From Microcella alkaliphila (lineage in GTDB: Bacteria > Actinomycetota > Actinomycetes > Actinomycetales > Microbacteriaceae), in the NCBI RefSeq assembly GCF_004216855.1, contig NZ_SGXT01000015.1, forward strand, positions 1 through 64,000: DNA of 64,000 nucleotides, read 5' to 3'. The position numbers and the translations under genes were made by a program. The notes under the pieces are model-generated. The model was given only the letters and a program-made list of their open reading frames with translations. It had not been told where the DNA came from and did no database searches. Shown here piece by piece: positions 27,001-35,229 of this stretch. Each line of letters begins with the position of its first letter. Position 1 is the stretch's first letter.

Positions 27001-27462
27001 ATGACGACCGCACCACCGCCTCCCCTGCCCGGCAGCTCGCCGCCCGCGTCGACCGACCCCGACGAAGAACTGCGCGTGCTCATTCAGAAGCTCGCGCGGC
27101 GCATCCGCAACGAGCGGGGTGGGGAGGGCATCACCGACAGCCAGCTCGGCGTGCTCTGGCTGCTGGCGAGCGAGGGGCGTTCAACCCCCGGGCAGCTCGC
27201 CGAACGCGAGCGGGTGAGCGCCCCGGCCATGAACCGCACCATCAACGCGCTCGAGTCGGCCGGGCTCGTCGCCCGCACGCCGAGCGACGTGGACGCACGG
27301 TGTGTGTGGGTGACGCTCACCGACGAGGGCGAGCAGGTGGTCGCCGAGACGCGGCGCCTGCGAACGCAGTGGTTTCACGACCGGCTCGACGAGTTGAGCG
27401 ACGACGAGCGCGCGGCGCTCGAAGCGGCACGCCCCGTGCTGCGGAAGCTGGCGAACAGTTGA
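27001..27462 (+). CDS. MarR-family transcriptional regulator
   Basis: 153 residues. A Pro-rich N-terminus is followed by the winged helix: TPGQLAERERVSAPAMNRTINALESAGLVAR is the recognition region and SDVDARCVWVTLTDEG the wing. MarR proteins respond to phenolic or lipophilic ligands. The MFS transporter starts 5 nt after its stop, so it probably controls both itself and the exporter. Confidence 0.93.
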   Translation: MTTAPPPPLPGSSPPASTDPDEELRVLIQKLARRIRNERGGEGITDSQLGVLWLLASEGRSTPGQLAERERVSAPAMNRTINALESAGLVARTPSDVDARCVWVTLTDEGEQVVAETRRLRTQWFHDRLDELSDDERAALEAARPVLRKLANS

Positions 27463-27467
27463 ACGCG

Positions 27468-28796
27468 ATGTTCCGCTCGCTCGCCGGCGTGAACTACCGC
27501 ATCTGGTTCGCCGGCGCGCTCATCTCCAACATCGGCGCGTGGATGCAGCGCACCGCCCAAGACTGGTACGTGCTCACCGAGCTCACCGACAACGACGCAG
27601 TCGCGGTCGGCATCACGATGGCACTGCAGTTCGGGCCAGCGCTGCTCATCAGCCCATACGCGGGGATCCTCGCCGACCGCATCAACGGGCGGCGGCTACT
27701 CGCGGCGACGCAGATCACCCTCGCGCTACTGGCCCTCGGCCTCGGCGCGATCATCGTCGCCGGCGTCGCCGAACTGTGGATGGTCTACCTCTTCGCTCTC
27801 GGGCTCGGCATCACAACCGCGATCGACGCGCCCGCCCGCCAGACCTTCGTCGGCGAACTCGTCGGCACGAAGGACCTGCCGAACGCCGTCGCGCTGAACT
27901 CGGCGTCGTTCAACACCGCGCGCCTCATCGGCCCCGCCGTTGCGGGGCTGCTCACCGTGGCCGTGGGCGCCGGGTGGGTCATCGTCATCAACGCCGTCAC
28001 CTTCCTCGCGATGCTCGTCGCCCTGTACCTGCTGCGCGAGAACGAGTTGCACCCCATGAAGAAGGAGGCGAAGGCCCGCGGACAGTTCCGCGCCGGCCTC
28101 GCCTACGTGCGCCGCCGCGGCGACCTGATGGCGATCTTCGCGATGGTGTTCCTTATGGGCACCTTCGGCTTCAACTTCGCCATCTTTACCGCAACCATGG
28201 CGAGCGTCGAGTTCGGCCGCGGGGCCGGGGAGTTCGGCCTGATGTCGTCGATCGTCGCCGTTGGCTCGGTGATCGGCGCGCTCGGCTCGGCGCGCCGCGA
28301 CCGACCGCGTCTGCGGGTGATCGTCGGCTCGGCGCTCGGGTTCTCAGCCGCCATGGTGGTCGCCGCCCTCATGCCGACCTTCCCGCTGTTCCTGCTCGCC
28401 CTCGCCCCCATCGGTTTCTTCGCGCTCACGATGATCACCTCCGCGAACGCGTACGTGCAGACCACGACCCGGCCCGCCATTCGCGGACGCGTCATGTCGC
28501 TCTACCTCATGATCTTCATGGGCGGCACCCCTCTCGGCGGCCCCCTGCTCGGCCTCATCGCCAACGAGTTCGGCCCGCGCTGGGCGATCGCCGTCGGCGC
28601 GCTCGCCGGCATCGCGGCGGCGACCGTCGCCGTCATCTGGATGCGCGCCACGCGCAATCTGCGCATCCGCCGGTCGGGTGGGCGGCAGCGCTGGTACCGT
28701 CCGCGCCTGCTGCTGCGGTACGACGGCGACAAGTACGACCGCGAGACGGCCACGCAGGAGATCGCGATCGTCGAGGCCGAGAGCCGCCGAATCTAG
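27468..28796 (+). CDS. MFS drug-efflux-type transporter
   Basis: 442 residues from the ATG at 27468, 5 nt after the MarR gene (a TTG at 27459 is possible). About 11-12 membrane segments, starting FAGALISNIGAWMQRTAQDW, which with the loop GILADRINGRRLL is the EntS/DHA3 family pattern. The C-terminal cytoplasmic tail is basic and ends ETATQEIAIVEAESRRI. Pairing with a MarR regulator suggests induced export of a toxic compound. Confidence 0.92.
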   Translation: MFRSLAGVNYRIWFAGALISNIGAWMQRTAQDWYVLTELTDNDAVAVGITMALQFGPALLISPYAGILADRINGRRLLAATQITLALLALGLGAIIVAGVAELWMVYLFALGLGITTAIDAPARQTFVGELVGTKDLPNAVALNSASFNTARLIGPAVAGLLTVAVGAGWVIVINAVTFLAMLVALYLLRENELHPMKKEAKARGQFRAGLAYVRRRGDLMAIFAMVFLMGTFGFNFAIFTATMASVEFGRGAGEFGLMSSIVAVGSVIGALGSARRDRPRLRVIVGSALGFSAAMVVAALMPTFPLFLLALAPIGFFALTMITSANAYVQTTTRPAIRGRVMSLYLMIFMGGTPLGGPLLGLIANEFGPRWAIAVGALAGIAAATVAVIWMRATRNLRIRRSGGRQRWYRPRLLLRYDGDKYDRETATQEIAIVEAESRRI

Positions 28797-28908
28797 GGGG
28801 CGAAGACTCCGCGCGAACCGGAGCCAGTGTGGTGAATCAGAGCGAGTGTGAAGTGGCTCTAGTCCACCGAATGCGCTCCGAGTCAGGCGCGCGGCGCTGA
28901 CCACAACG

Positions 28909-28990
28909 CGCTTGCGTCCGCGTGGGCGCACTGCGCCGGTGCGCCGTGGCGCACTGTGCCCAAACCGGCGCATCCTGGAATGCGCGCGAA
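28909..28990. repeat. Dispersed intergenic repeat, copy A
   Basis: The stretch shares GCGCACTGCGCCGGT, TGGCGCACTG, GCCCAAA and GGCGCATC, in the same order and spacing, with the segment near 29761-29838. Its internal GCGCA/TGCGC units are self-complementary. No ORF is supported here; the rest of 28797-29010 holds nothing else I recognise. Confidence 0.65.
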
Positions 28991-29010
28991 AGACCTGAGG
29001 CTACGCGCAA

Positions 29011-29478
29011 CTAACGGGCGCGTGACTCGCCCGCGCGGTCGCGAGTCGTGGCGTCGACGGCGGCGTCGATGAGGTGGGTGAGCTCGTCGCGCACACCCTC
29101 GAGCGTCGCAAGCGGCACCCCCAGGCGCTCGACGATGGTGGCCGGTACCTGCTCGGCGCGAGCGCGGAGGGCACGACCAGCCTCGGTGAGGTCCACGTCG
29201 ACGCTGCGTTCGTCGGTGGCGCTCCGCGCGCGGGTCACGAGCCCGTTGGCTTCGAGCCGCTTAAGCAGTGGGCTGAGCGTGGCTGCGTCGAGGTAGAGCG
29301 TTTCGGCGATGTCGCCGACGCGGCGCGGGCTCTGCTCCCACAGCGCCAGCATGACCAGATACTGCGGGTGGGTGAGCCCGAGCGGCTCGAGCACGGGTCG
29401 GTAGACGCTGATGACGCTGCGGCTGGCGACCGCGATGGCGAAGCACACCTGACGGTCGAGGGCGAGAGGGTCGGTCAT
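29011..29478 (-). CDS. OhrR-like MarR-family peroxide-sensing regulator
   Basis: 155 residues. It opens with LDRQVCFAIAVASR, which holds the conserved sensing cysteine (C12) of OhrR proteins, and LTHPQYLVMLALWE before the winged helix with LYLDAATLSPLLKRLEANGL. OhrR represses an organic-hydroperoxide reductase gene (ohr) and lets go when the cysteine is oxidised. No ohr gene lies in the window; its divergent neighbour is the small protein at 29510. Confidence 0.9.
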   Translation of the reverse strand: MTDPLALDRQVCFAIAVASRSVISVYRPVLEPLGLTHPQYLVMLALWEQSPRRVGDIAETLYLDAATLSPLLKRLEANGLVTRARSATDERSVDVDLTEAGRALRARAEQVPATIVERLGVPLATLEGVRDELTHLIDAAVDATTRDRAGESRAR

Positions 29479-29509
29479 AGCTTCATATTACCGAGTACAC
29501 TAACTATTT

Positions 29510-29752
29510 GTGGACAACAATAGGTATCCCAACCCTTTCGCGGGCGTGAAGGGGTTCTGGGGTGCCGTCAATCGGTTCTTCTACCCCATCGCTGGGCCCG
29601 CTCACGTGGGCATCGGACGCGACGAGGCGCCGTATGTCGCGCCGGCAAACCCAACGTGCCCGATGTGCCACTCAGCGATGTCGGATCATGTGATCGAACG
29701 CGGGGCGGGAACCACCCCGACGCGCCTGCACTGCCCGGCCGCGCGGCTCTGA
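29510..29752 (+). CDS. Small conserved hypothetical protein with a Cys pair
   Basis: 80 residues from the GTG at 29510. It begins NPFAGVKGFWGAVNRFFYPIAGPAHVG and continues with CPMCHSAMSDHVIERG, a CxxC pair with a nearby His that could bind zinc, ending HCPAARL. Small proteins of this form are conserved in actinobacteria (from memory). Function unknown. Divergent from the OhrR gene, with 31 nt between them. The CxxC and second Cys might form one zinc knuckle. Confidence 0.72.
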   Translation: MDNNRYPNPFAGVKGFWGAVNRFFYPIAGPAHVGIGRDEAPYVAPANPTCPMCHSAMSDHVIERGAGTTPTRLHCPAARL

Positions 29753-29760
29753 CCACCCCG

Positions 29761-29838
29761 CACGTGCGTCAGTTTGCGCGCACTGCGCCGGTGTGTTCTG
29801 GCGCACTGCGCCCAAAGTGGCGCATCTCGCGACGCGCA
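29761..29838. repeat. Dispersed intergenic repeat, copy B
   Basis: Second copy of the repeat at 28909-28990, in the same orientation, 850 bp away. Shared blocks are GCGCACTGCGCCGGT, TGGCGCACTG, GCCCAAA and GGCGCATC, with a few mismatches between them. Confidence 0.65.
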
Positions 29839-29856
29839 CCGGGCGCTCGGAGGCGC

Positions 29857-30702
29857 CTACGCCTCGCGGGTGATCTCGACGGTCACGAAGAGGGCCGAGC
29901 TCGGGCCCGCGTAGACCCCGCGCAGCGGCGGCACGTCGGTGTAGTCGCGGCCGCGGCCGACGATCACGTGCCGGTCGCCGATCTCGATCGCGTTCGTCGG
30001 ATCGTAGCCGCGCCAGCTGCCGTCGAACCACTCGACCCAAGCGTGCGACTCCCCCGCGATGGTCTCGCCGATCTCGGCGTCGGGCTTGGGGTGCAGGTAC
30101 CCGCTGACGTAGCGCGCCGGGATGCCCACGGAACGCAGGGCGCCGAGGGCGAGGTGCGTGATGTCCTGGCAGACGCCCTTGCGGTGCGCCCACGCCTCGG
30201 CGGCGGTCGAGTGCACGGTCGTCGCACCGGGCATGTACTCGACCTCGCTGTGGAGGAGGTCGCTGATGGCACGGGCGGCGGCGGCCGGGCTCGTCGACCC
30301 GGCGGCGAGGGCGATGGCTCGCTCGCGCACCTCCTCCGGCGGGACAGCGAGCTTGGTGTGGCGAGTCTGCTCGAGGAGCGCGACCGCCGACTGCGCGACC
30401 CGTGGCAGCTGATCCCAGCTGAGTCCGTCGTTTACTCCGTGCGGGCGCGACCGCACCTCGACGAGGCTCTCGGCACTGAGCGCCAACTCGCGGTGCGGCT
30501 CGAGGAGCTCGAACGCCGAGACGCGCGTACCCCAGTAGTCGCTGTAGTGGTGCTGCACCGCGGGAGGGGTGATCGCGACGTGGGAAAAGAGGACGACCTG
30601 TCCTTCGAGACTGGCGGGGAGCATCCGCGCCTCGTTGTAGGAGGCGGAGACGTCGCCGGCGTAATGGAAGCCGGTGCGGTGGCGGATGCGCAGGCGGTTC
30701 AT
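29857..30702 (-). CDS. Transglutaminase-family (cysteine-protease fold) protein
   Basis: 281 residues from the ATG at 30702, which overlaps the alpha-E gene (30699-30702). An N-terminal beta domain of the bacterial transglutaminase type (YNEARMLP, HYSDYWGTRVSAFEL) precedes the catalytic domain: C178 in HRKGVCQDITHL, His in GESHAWVEW, Asp in GYDPTN. It is the third gene of a conserved trio with alpha-E and ATP-grasp proteins. Members of this type are predicted peptidases or amide-forming enzymes, acting on the product of the ATP-grasp ligase. Confidence 0.92.
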   Translation of the reverse strand: MNRLRIRHRTGFHYAGDVSASYNEARMLPASLEGQVVLFSHVAITPPAVQHHYSDYWGTRVSAFELLEPHRELALSAESLVEVRSRPHGVNDGLSWDQLPRVAQSAVALLEQTRHTKLAVPPEEVRERAIALAAGSTSPAAAARAISDLLHSEVEYMPGATTVHSTAAEAWAHRKGVCQDITHLALGALRSVGIPARYVSGYLHPKPDAEIGETIAGESHAWVEWFDGSWRGYDPTNAIEIGDRHVIVGRGRDYTDVPPLRGVYAGPSSALFVTVEITREA

Positions 30703-31628
30703 GTTCTCTCCGCCACCCAGTTGGGCGCCACGTTCGTCGGGAAGTAGCGGTGGCGCACGGCGTCGCTGGTGGCGCTCGTGGCCGCTTGCACCGCATCCAT
30801 GTGACGGGGCAGTTCGTCGAGAATGTCGGCGATCGGTCGGTACTCGAGCTCGCTCCGGATCTGGCCCAGTTGCCGCAGGGCGAGGTCGCCGACGCCAGCG
30901 CGGTCGACGGGTGGTGCGATGCCTCGCAGGCACTGCTCAGCGCGCGTCACCGAGAAGAGGATCGAGCGCGGGAACAGCCGGTCGAGGAGCAGGAACTCGG
31001 CCGCGTTCTCGGCGCTCGGCATGCCGCGGTAGGTGCGCAGGTACGACTCATAGGCGCCGCAGGAGCGCAGAATCGTGGTCCAGGATGCGCCACTCGCCTC
31101 GGTCAGCGCGCGCGTCGCGAGCAAACGGGCGGTCATGTCGGCGCGCTCGAGACTGCGCCCGAGCGTGAAGAAGCTGTACGACTCGTCGCGGCTCGTCGAG
31201 GACTCCACAATGCCGACGGCGAGCGCCGAGCGCTCGCGCACCCAGGCGAAGAACTCACTGACCTTCTCGTTGGCGACCTTGCGGGGCATGCGGGCTCGGG
31301 TGGTGTTGAGCACTTCCCACAGCTCGGTGCTGACGACTTCGCGGGCCCGGCGGGCGTTCTCGCGGGCGGCGCCGAGTGAGTAGGCGATCGAGGCGGGGTG
31401 CGTACGGTCGACGGCGAGGATGCTCAGCACATCACCGCGGGTGAGGTCGTGCCCCTCCGGCGCCTCGCCGCCCATGACGCTGAGGAGCGACCGGCAGGCC
31501 TCGTCTTCCTCCACCCACGGATCCTCCAGCAGCAACTGCAGGTGAACGTCGAGGATGCGCGCGGTCCCATCCGCTCGCTCCACGTACCGTCCGATCCAGA
31601 ACAGGCTTTCAGCGATGCGACTCAGCAT
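30699..31628 (-). CDS. Alpha-E domain protein
   Basis: 309 residues from the ATG at 31628; the upstream part of the frame lies in the ATP-grasp gene. Almost all helical. The N-terminus ESLFWIGRYVERADGTARILDV and the central SFFTLGRSLERADMTARLLATR are the paired helical motifs of the alpha-E family. Coupled on both sides (overlaps of 7 and 4 nt). Its biochemical role is unproven; it is always found with a circularly permuted ATP-grasp protein and a transglutaminase. Confidence 0.92.
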   Translation of the reverse strand: MLSRIAESLFWIGRYVERADGTARILDVHLQLLLEDPWVEEDEACRSLLSVMGGEAPEGHDLTRGDVLSILAVDRTHPASIAYSLGAARENARRAREVVSTELWEVLNTTRARMPRKVANEKVSEFFAWVRERSALAVGIVESSTSRDESYSFFTLGRSLERADMTARLLATRALTEASGASWTTILRSCGAYESYLRTYRGMPSAENAAEFLLLDRLFPRSILFSVTRAEQCLRGIAPPVDRAGVGDLALRQLGQIRSELEYRPIADILDELPRHMDAVQAATSATSDAVRHRYFPTNVAPNWVAERT

Positions 31629-33292
31629 GCGTTCCCCCTCCCCGAAGAGTCGGGGCGAGCATCCTTGGTCGCCGGTGTGTCTGTGTGCTCCTGTTGCTGT
31701 TGCTGCTGCTGGTCCCGTCGCGGGTCGTCGTTCGGGTTGTGCTCCATGTAATGGGCTTCGGTGATGATCGGGATGCTGGAGGTCACGGTCGCCTGTTCGG
31801 CCACGATTCCGCGCACATCGTGGCCATCGGCGACCATCGCCGTCTGGCCCACGACCCAGGTGTCTTTCGAGCCGCCGCCCTGGCTGGAGTTGACGACAAG
31901 CTGCCCCTCGGGCAGGGCGACGCGGGTGAGACCGCCGGGTAGCACCCAAACATCGCGGCCGTCGTTGACGGCGAAGGGGCGCAGGTCTGCGTGACGGGGG
32001 CGCAGGCCACCGTCGACGAGGGTCGGGATCGTGGAGAGCTGCACGACGGGCTGCGCGATCCAGCCGCGAGGGTCGGCGAGCAAGCGCTGGCGGAGCTCCT
32101 CGAGCTCGGCCTTGCTCGCTGCGGGGCCGACGACGAGGCCCTTGCCGCCCGAGCCCTCGACAGGCTTCACGACGAGCTCGTCGAGGCGGTCGAGTACCTC
32201 GGTGAGCGCCTCGGGCTCCTCCAGTCGCCAGGTGTCGACGTTGGCGATGATCGGCTCTTCACCCAGGTAGTAGCGGGTCAGGTCGGGCAGGTAGGTGTAG
32301 ATGAGCTTGTCGTCGGCGATGCCGTTGCCGACCGCGTTGGCGATCGTGACGTTGCCGAGTCGCGCGGCGAGCATGAGGCCGGGCGTGCCGAGCATCGAGT
32401 CGGCGCGGAACTGCAGCGGGTCGAGGAACTCGTCGTCGACACGGCGGTAGATGACGTCGACGCGCTGGGCGCCCGCCGTCGTCCGCATGAAGACGCGACC
32501 ACCGGAGCAGAACAGATCGCGGCCCTCCACGAGCTCGACGCCCATGAGTCGGGCGAGCAGGGTGTGCTCGAAGTAGGCCGAGTTGTAGACACCCGGCGTG
32601 AGAACGACGACGGTCGGGTCGGTCACATCGCTCGGGGCAGCGGCTCGCAGCGCCTGCAGGAGCTTGTGCGGGTAGTCGCCGACCGGCCGCACGCGCATCT
32701 GCACAAACAGCTCGGGGAGCGTCTGCGCCATGACTCGGCGGTTCGAGATGACGTAGCTCACGCCACTGGGCACGCGGACGTTGTCCTCCAGCACCCGCCA
32801 ACCGCCGTACTCATCGCGGATGAGGTCGATGCCGCTGACCTGAATACGCACGCCGTTGGCGCTGACGATCCCGTGCGCCTGGCGGTGGAAGTGCGAGGAC
32901 GAGGAGATGAGGCTCGCGGGGAGGATGCCGTCGGCGACGGCGCGCTGCTCGCCGTACACATCGGAGAGGAACGCCTCGAGCGCCCGAACGCGCTGGGCGA
33001 CGCCCTTCTCGAGCACCGTCCACTCGTCCCGGTCGATGACGCGCGGCACGGCGTCGAGCGGGAAGGGTCGCTCCTCACCGGCGAAGTCGAAGGTAACGCC
33101 CTGGGCGAGGTAGGAGTTGGCGAGGTCTTCCGTGCGACCGCGCAGCTCTTCCTGGGTCATCTGCGCGAGTGCCGCGTGGATTTGCCGATACGGCAACCGC
33201 ACCTGCGATTCGGGGTCGAACATCTCGTCGAAGGCGATCGCTGAGGTGCGCGAGGTGGTGCTCACCCCGTACCCGTCGAAGAGGTCCGCCAT
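31622..33292 (-). CDS. Circularly permuted ATP-grasp protein
   Basis: 556 residues. It has the permuted ATP-grasp arrangement (RVIDRDEWTVLEKGVAQR, VRVPSGVSYVISNR, then the lysine-bearing LDELVVKPVEGSGGKGLVVG strand and DRLRP-type C-terminal metal region). The C-terminal tail after about 520 is a low-complexity run rich in Gln (about eight in a row) and Thr. Predicted amide ligase; first gene of the coupled trio with alpha-E and transglutaminase. Acts in the cytoplasm; substrates are unknown. Confidence 0.93.
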   Translation of the reverse strand: MADLFDGYGVSTTSRTSAIAFDEMFDPESQVRLPYRQIHAALAQMTQEELRGRTEDLANSYLAQGVTFDFAGEERPFPLDAVPRVIDRDEWTVLEKGVAQRVRALEAFLSDVYGEQRAVADGILPASLISSSSHFHRQAHGIVSANGVRIQVSGIDLIRDEYGGWRVLEDNVRVPSGVSYVISNRRVMAQTLPELFVQMRVRPVGDYPHKLLQALRAAAPSDVTDPTVVVLTPGVYNSAYFEHTLLARLMGVELVEGRDLFCSGGRVFMRTTAGAQRVDVIYRRVDDEFLDPLQFRADSMLGTPGLMLAARLGNVTIANAVGNGIADDKLIYTYLPDLTRYYLGEEPIIANVDTWRLEEPEALTEVLDRLDELVVKPVEGSGGKGLVVGPAASKAELEELRQRLLADPRGWIAQPVVQLSTIPTLVDGGLRPRHADLRPFAVNDGRDVWVLPGGLTRVALPEGQLVVNSSQGGGSKDTWVVGQTAMVADGHDVRGIVAEQATVTSSIPIITEAHYMEHNPNDDPRRDQQQQQQQEHTDTPATKDARPDSSGRGNAC

Positions 33293-33374
33293 CCCCCGAC
33301 CCTACCCGTGACGTGTTGCGGCGATGTTTCCCGCGTGTCGTGCAGCGGTCGTAGCCGGCCGGGCCGGCGGCGAC

Positions 33375-34775
33375 TCACATGTTGATCGTATGACCCTCGA
33401 GTCCGTGGAAAGCCTCCTGAAGAGCTTCGCCGAGGCCGGGGTGAGCATGCACGTTTCGGGAAAGTTCACGAGAGGTGAGCTCCCACTGGTGGCCGAGCGT
33501 CAGCTCCGGCAGCAGTTCTGAAGCATCGTGGCCGACGATGTGGGCTCCCAACAGCTCCCCGAATTCAGCATCCGCGATGAGTTTGACGAAACCGCTTGCA
33601 TCGCCCAGTACGTGTGCCTTCGCATTGGCCGCGAACGGGAACGTCGTGACGCGCAGCTCGCGTCCCGACTCACGGGCTTGTGCTTCCGTGAGCCCGAAGC
33701 TCGCCACCTGTGGCTGGAAATATGTGGCGCGCGGCATGAACCGGTAGTCGTCGATGGGCAGGGTTTCCGCGCCGCCAATGGTCTCAGCCGCCACGATGCC
33801 CTGCGCTTCTGCCACATGGGCGAGCTGCAGCAGTGCCGTCACATCGCCGATGGCGTAGACGCCGTCCACCGACGTGCGCATGCGATCATCGACCGCGATG
33901 CCTCCGCGCTCCCGCAGCTCGACACCGAGGTTGTCGAGGCCGTAGCCGTCGAGGTTGGGGTCGAAGCCCACCGCAATGAGGGCACGCTCTGCTTCGACTG
34001 TCAAGCGTGAACCCGCCGCGTCGGTGTAGCGCACGACGGCTACGTCACCCACCGTTTCAGCGCTGTCGACGCGCGCGGAGGTCACGACGGTGCAGCCCAG
34101 CTTCCTGAACTGCTTGTGAACCTCAGCGGAGACGTCAGCGTCTTCGTTCGGGAGCAACCGATCGGCATACTCGACGACGGTGACCTCGGTGTCATAGGCG
34201 CGCAAGAGGTAGGCGAACTCGAGCCCGATGGCACCCCCACCCACGATCACGATCGACTGAGGAGCGGTCGGCTCGAGGATGAGCGACTCGTAGGTCACGA
34301 CCCGCTCGCCCAACGTGACGCCGGGCAACAAGCGCGTTGTGGAGCCGGTTGCGATGATGGTCGCGTCGAAGGTGATGGTCTCCGGCTCGCCGGTGTCGCG
34401 CACGATCGACATCGTGTGCGCATCCTGATAGATCCCGCTCGCCTCGTACTCAACGACGCCGTTCTTCTTCATCAGGTAGTGAACGCCCGCGGTGCGGCCA
34501 TCGGCGACGGAACGACTGCGCTCGAATGCGGCTGAATAGTCAATCGAGATGTCACCCGAAATGCCGAACCGTGCCGCCTCGCGAGTAACGAGATAACCAA
34601 TTTCGGCGTTCCTCAGCAACGCTTTCGTGGGTACGCAACCCACATTGAGGCACACACCGCCCCAGTAGCGGCGCTCGACGATCGCAACCGAGAGTCCTAG
34701 TTGCGATGCCCGAATGGCGGCAACGTACCCGCCGGGGCCCGCGCCGAGTACGACCAGATCGTAGTGTTGAGTCAC
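33375..34775 (-). CDS. lpdA: Dihydrolipoyl dehydrogenase (E3)
   Basis: 466 residues from the GTG at 34775, preceded by AGGA and lying 7 nt after the upstream gene. FAD site GAGPGGYVAA, redox disulfide C42/C47 in GGVCLNVGCVPTKAL, NAD site IVGGGAIGLEFA, second FAD site GVYAIGDVT, C-terminal HAHPGLGEAL with the catalytic His-Glu. It reoxidises the dihydrolipoyl group of the E2 in the same operon and passes electrons to NAD. Last gene of the operon. Confidence 0.95.
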   Translation of the reverse strand: MTQHYDLVVLGAGPGGYVAAIRASQLGLSVAIVERRYWGGVCLNVGCVPTKALLRNAEIGYLVTREAARFGISGDISIDYSAAFERSRSVADGRTAGVHYLMKKNGVVEYEASGIYQDAHTMSIVRDTGEPETITFDATIIATGSTTRLLPGVTLGERVVTYESLILEPTAPQSIVIVGGGAIGLEFAYLLRAYDTEVTVVEYADRLLPNEDADVSAEVHKQFRKLGCTVVTSARVDSAETVGDVAVVRYTDAAGSRLTVEAERALIAVGFDPNLDGYGLDNLGVELRERGGIAVDDRMRTSVDGVYAIGDVTALLQLAHVAEAQGIVAAETIGGAETLPIDDYRFMPRATYFQPQVASFGLTEAQARESGRELRVTTFPFAANAKAHVLGDASGFVKLIADAEFGELLGAHIVGHDASELLPELTLGHQWELTSRELSRNVHAHPGLGEALQEAFHGLEGHTINM

Positions 34776-34782
34776 GTTCGTC

Positions 34783-35229
34783 CTATCCCTCGTGCGCCGA
34801 GCTAGCAATGGACTGAAAGCGGTCGACGGCCGCGTCGGTGAGTGGGTCAGAGAAGAACTCTTCCCACACATGTGGGGCGAGAGTGACGTGCTCCACGCCG
34901 ATCTCTGCGCATTCCAGCACCTGTTTCGGGGAGCGGACACTATCGACGAGGAGTCGGGTTCGTGCGCCTGAGTTCTCGACGACGCGTTCGGAAAAATCTC
35001 GAAATGATGCACCGCAGTTAGCAATCTCCGCGGCAGATCGACCCCAGGATTGGACAAACACCTGTTGCGCGCCAGACTCGGTGGCCCAGGCGATGAGGTC
35101 AGGAATGTCCTTGCTCCCCAAGCCCGCCTTTTCCAGAATCACAGGATTCGTGGTGACGCCAGAGAATAGCCCGGTCAACAGCAAGGGTTCGACTACTTCC
35201 CGATCGGCACTGTCGATGTAGGACTGCAT
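34783..35229 (-). pseudogene. Truncated transaldolase/F6P-aldolase-like protein lacking the catalytic lysine
   Basis: 148 residues. The N-terminus (YIDSADREVVEPLLLTGLFSGVTTNPVIL) and C-terminus (VDSVRSPKQVLECAEIGVEHVTLAPHVWEEFFSDPLTDAAVDRF) match the fructose-6-phosphate aldolase/transaldolase B class, which is about 215-220 residues long. The middle part with the Schiff-base lysine (V-V-K-I-P) and LVFSxxQ is absent without a frameshift, consistent with an in-frame deletion of about 65 residues after ERVVENSG. So it is probably inactive, or a regulatory remnant. Its ATG directly abuts the E1 stop. Confidence 0.6.
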
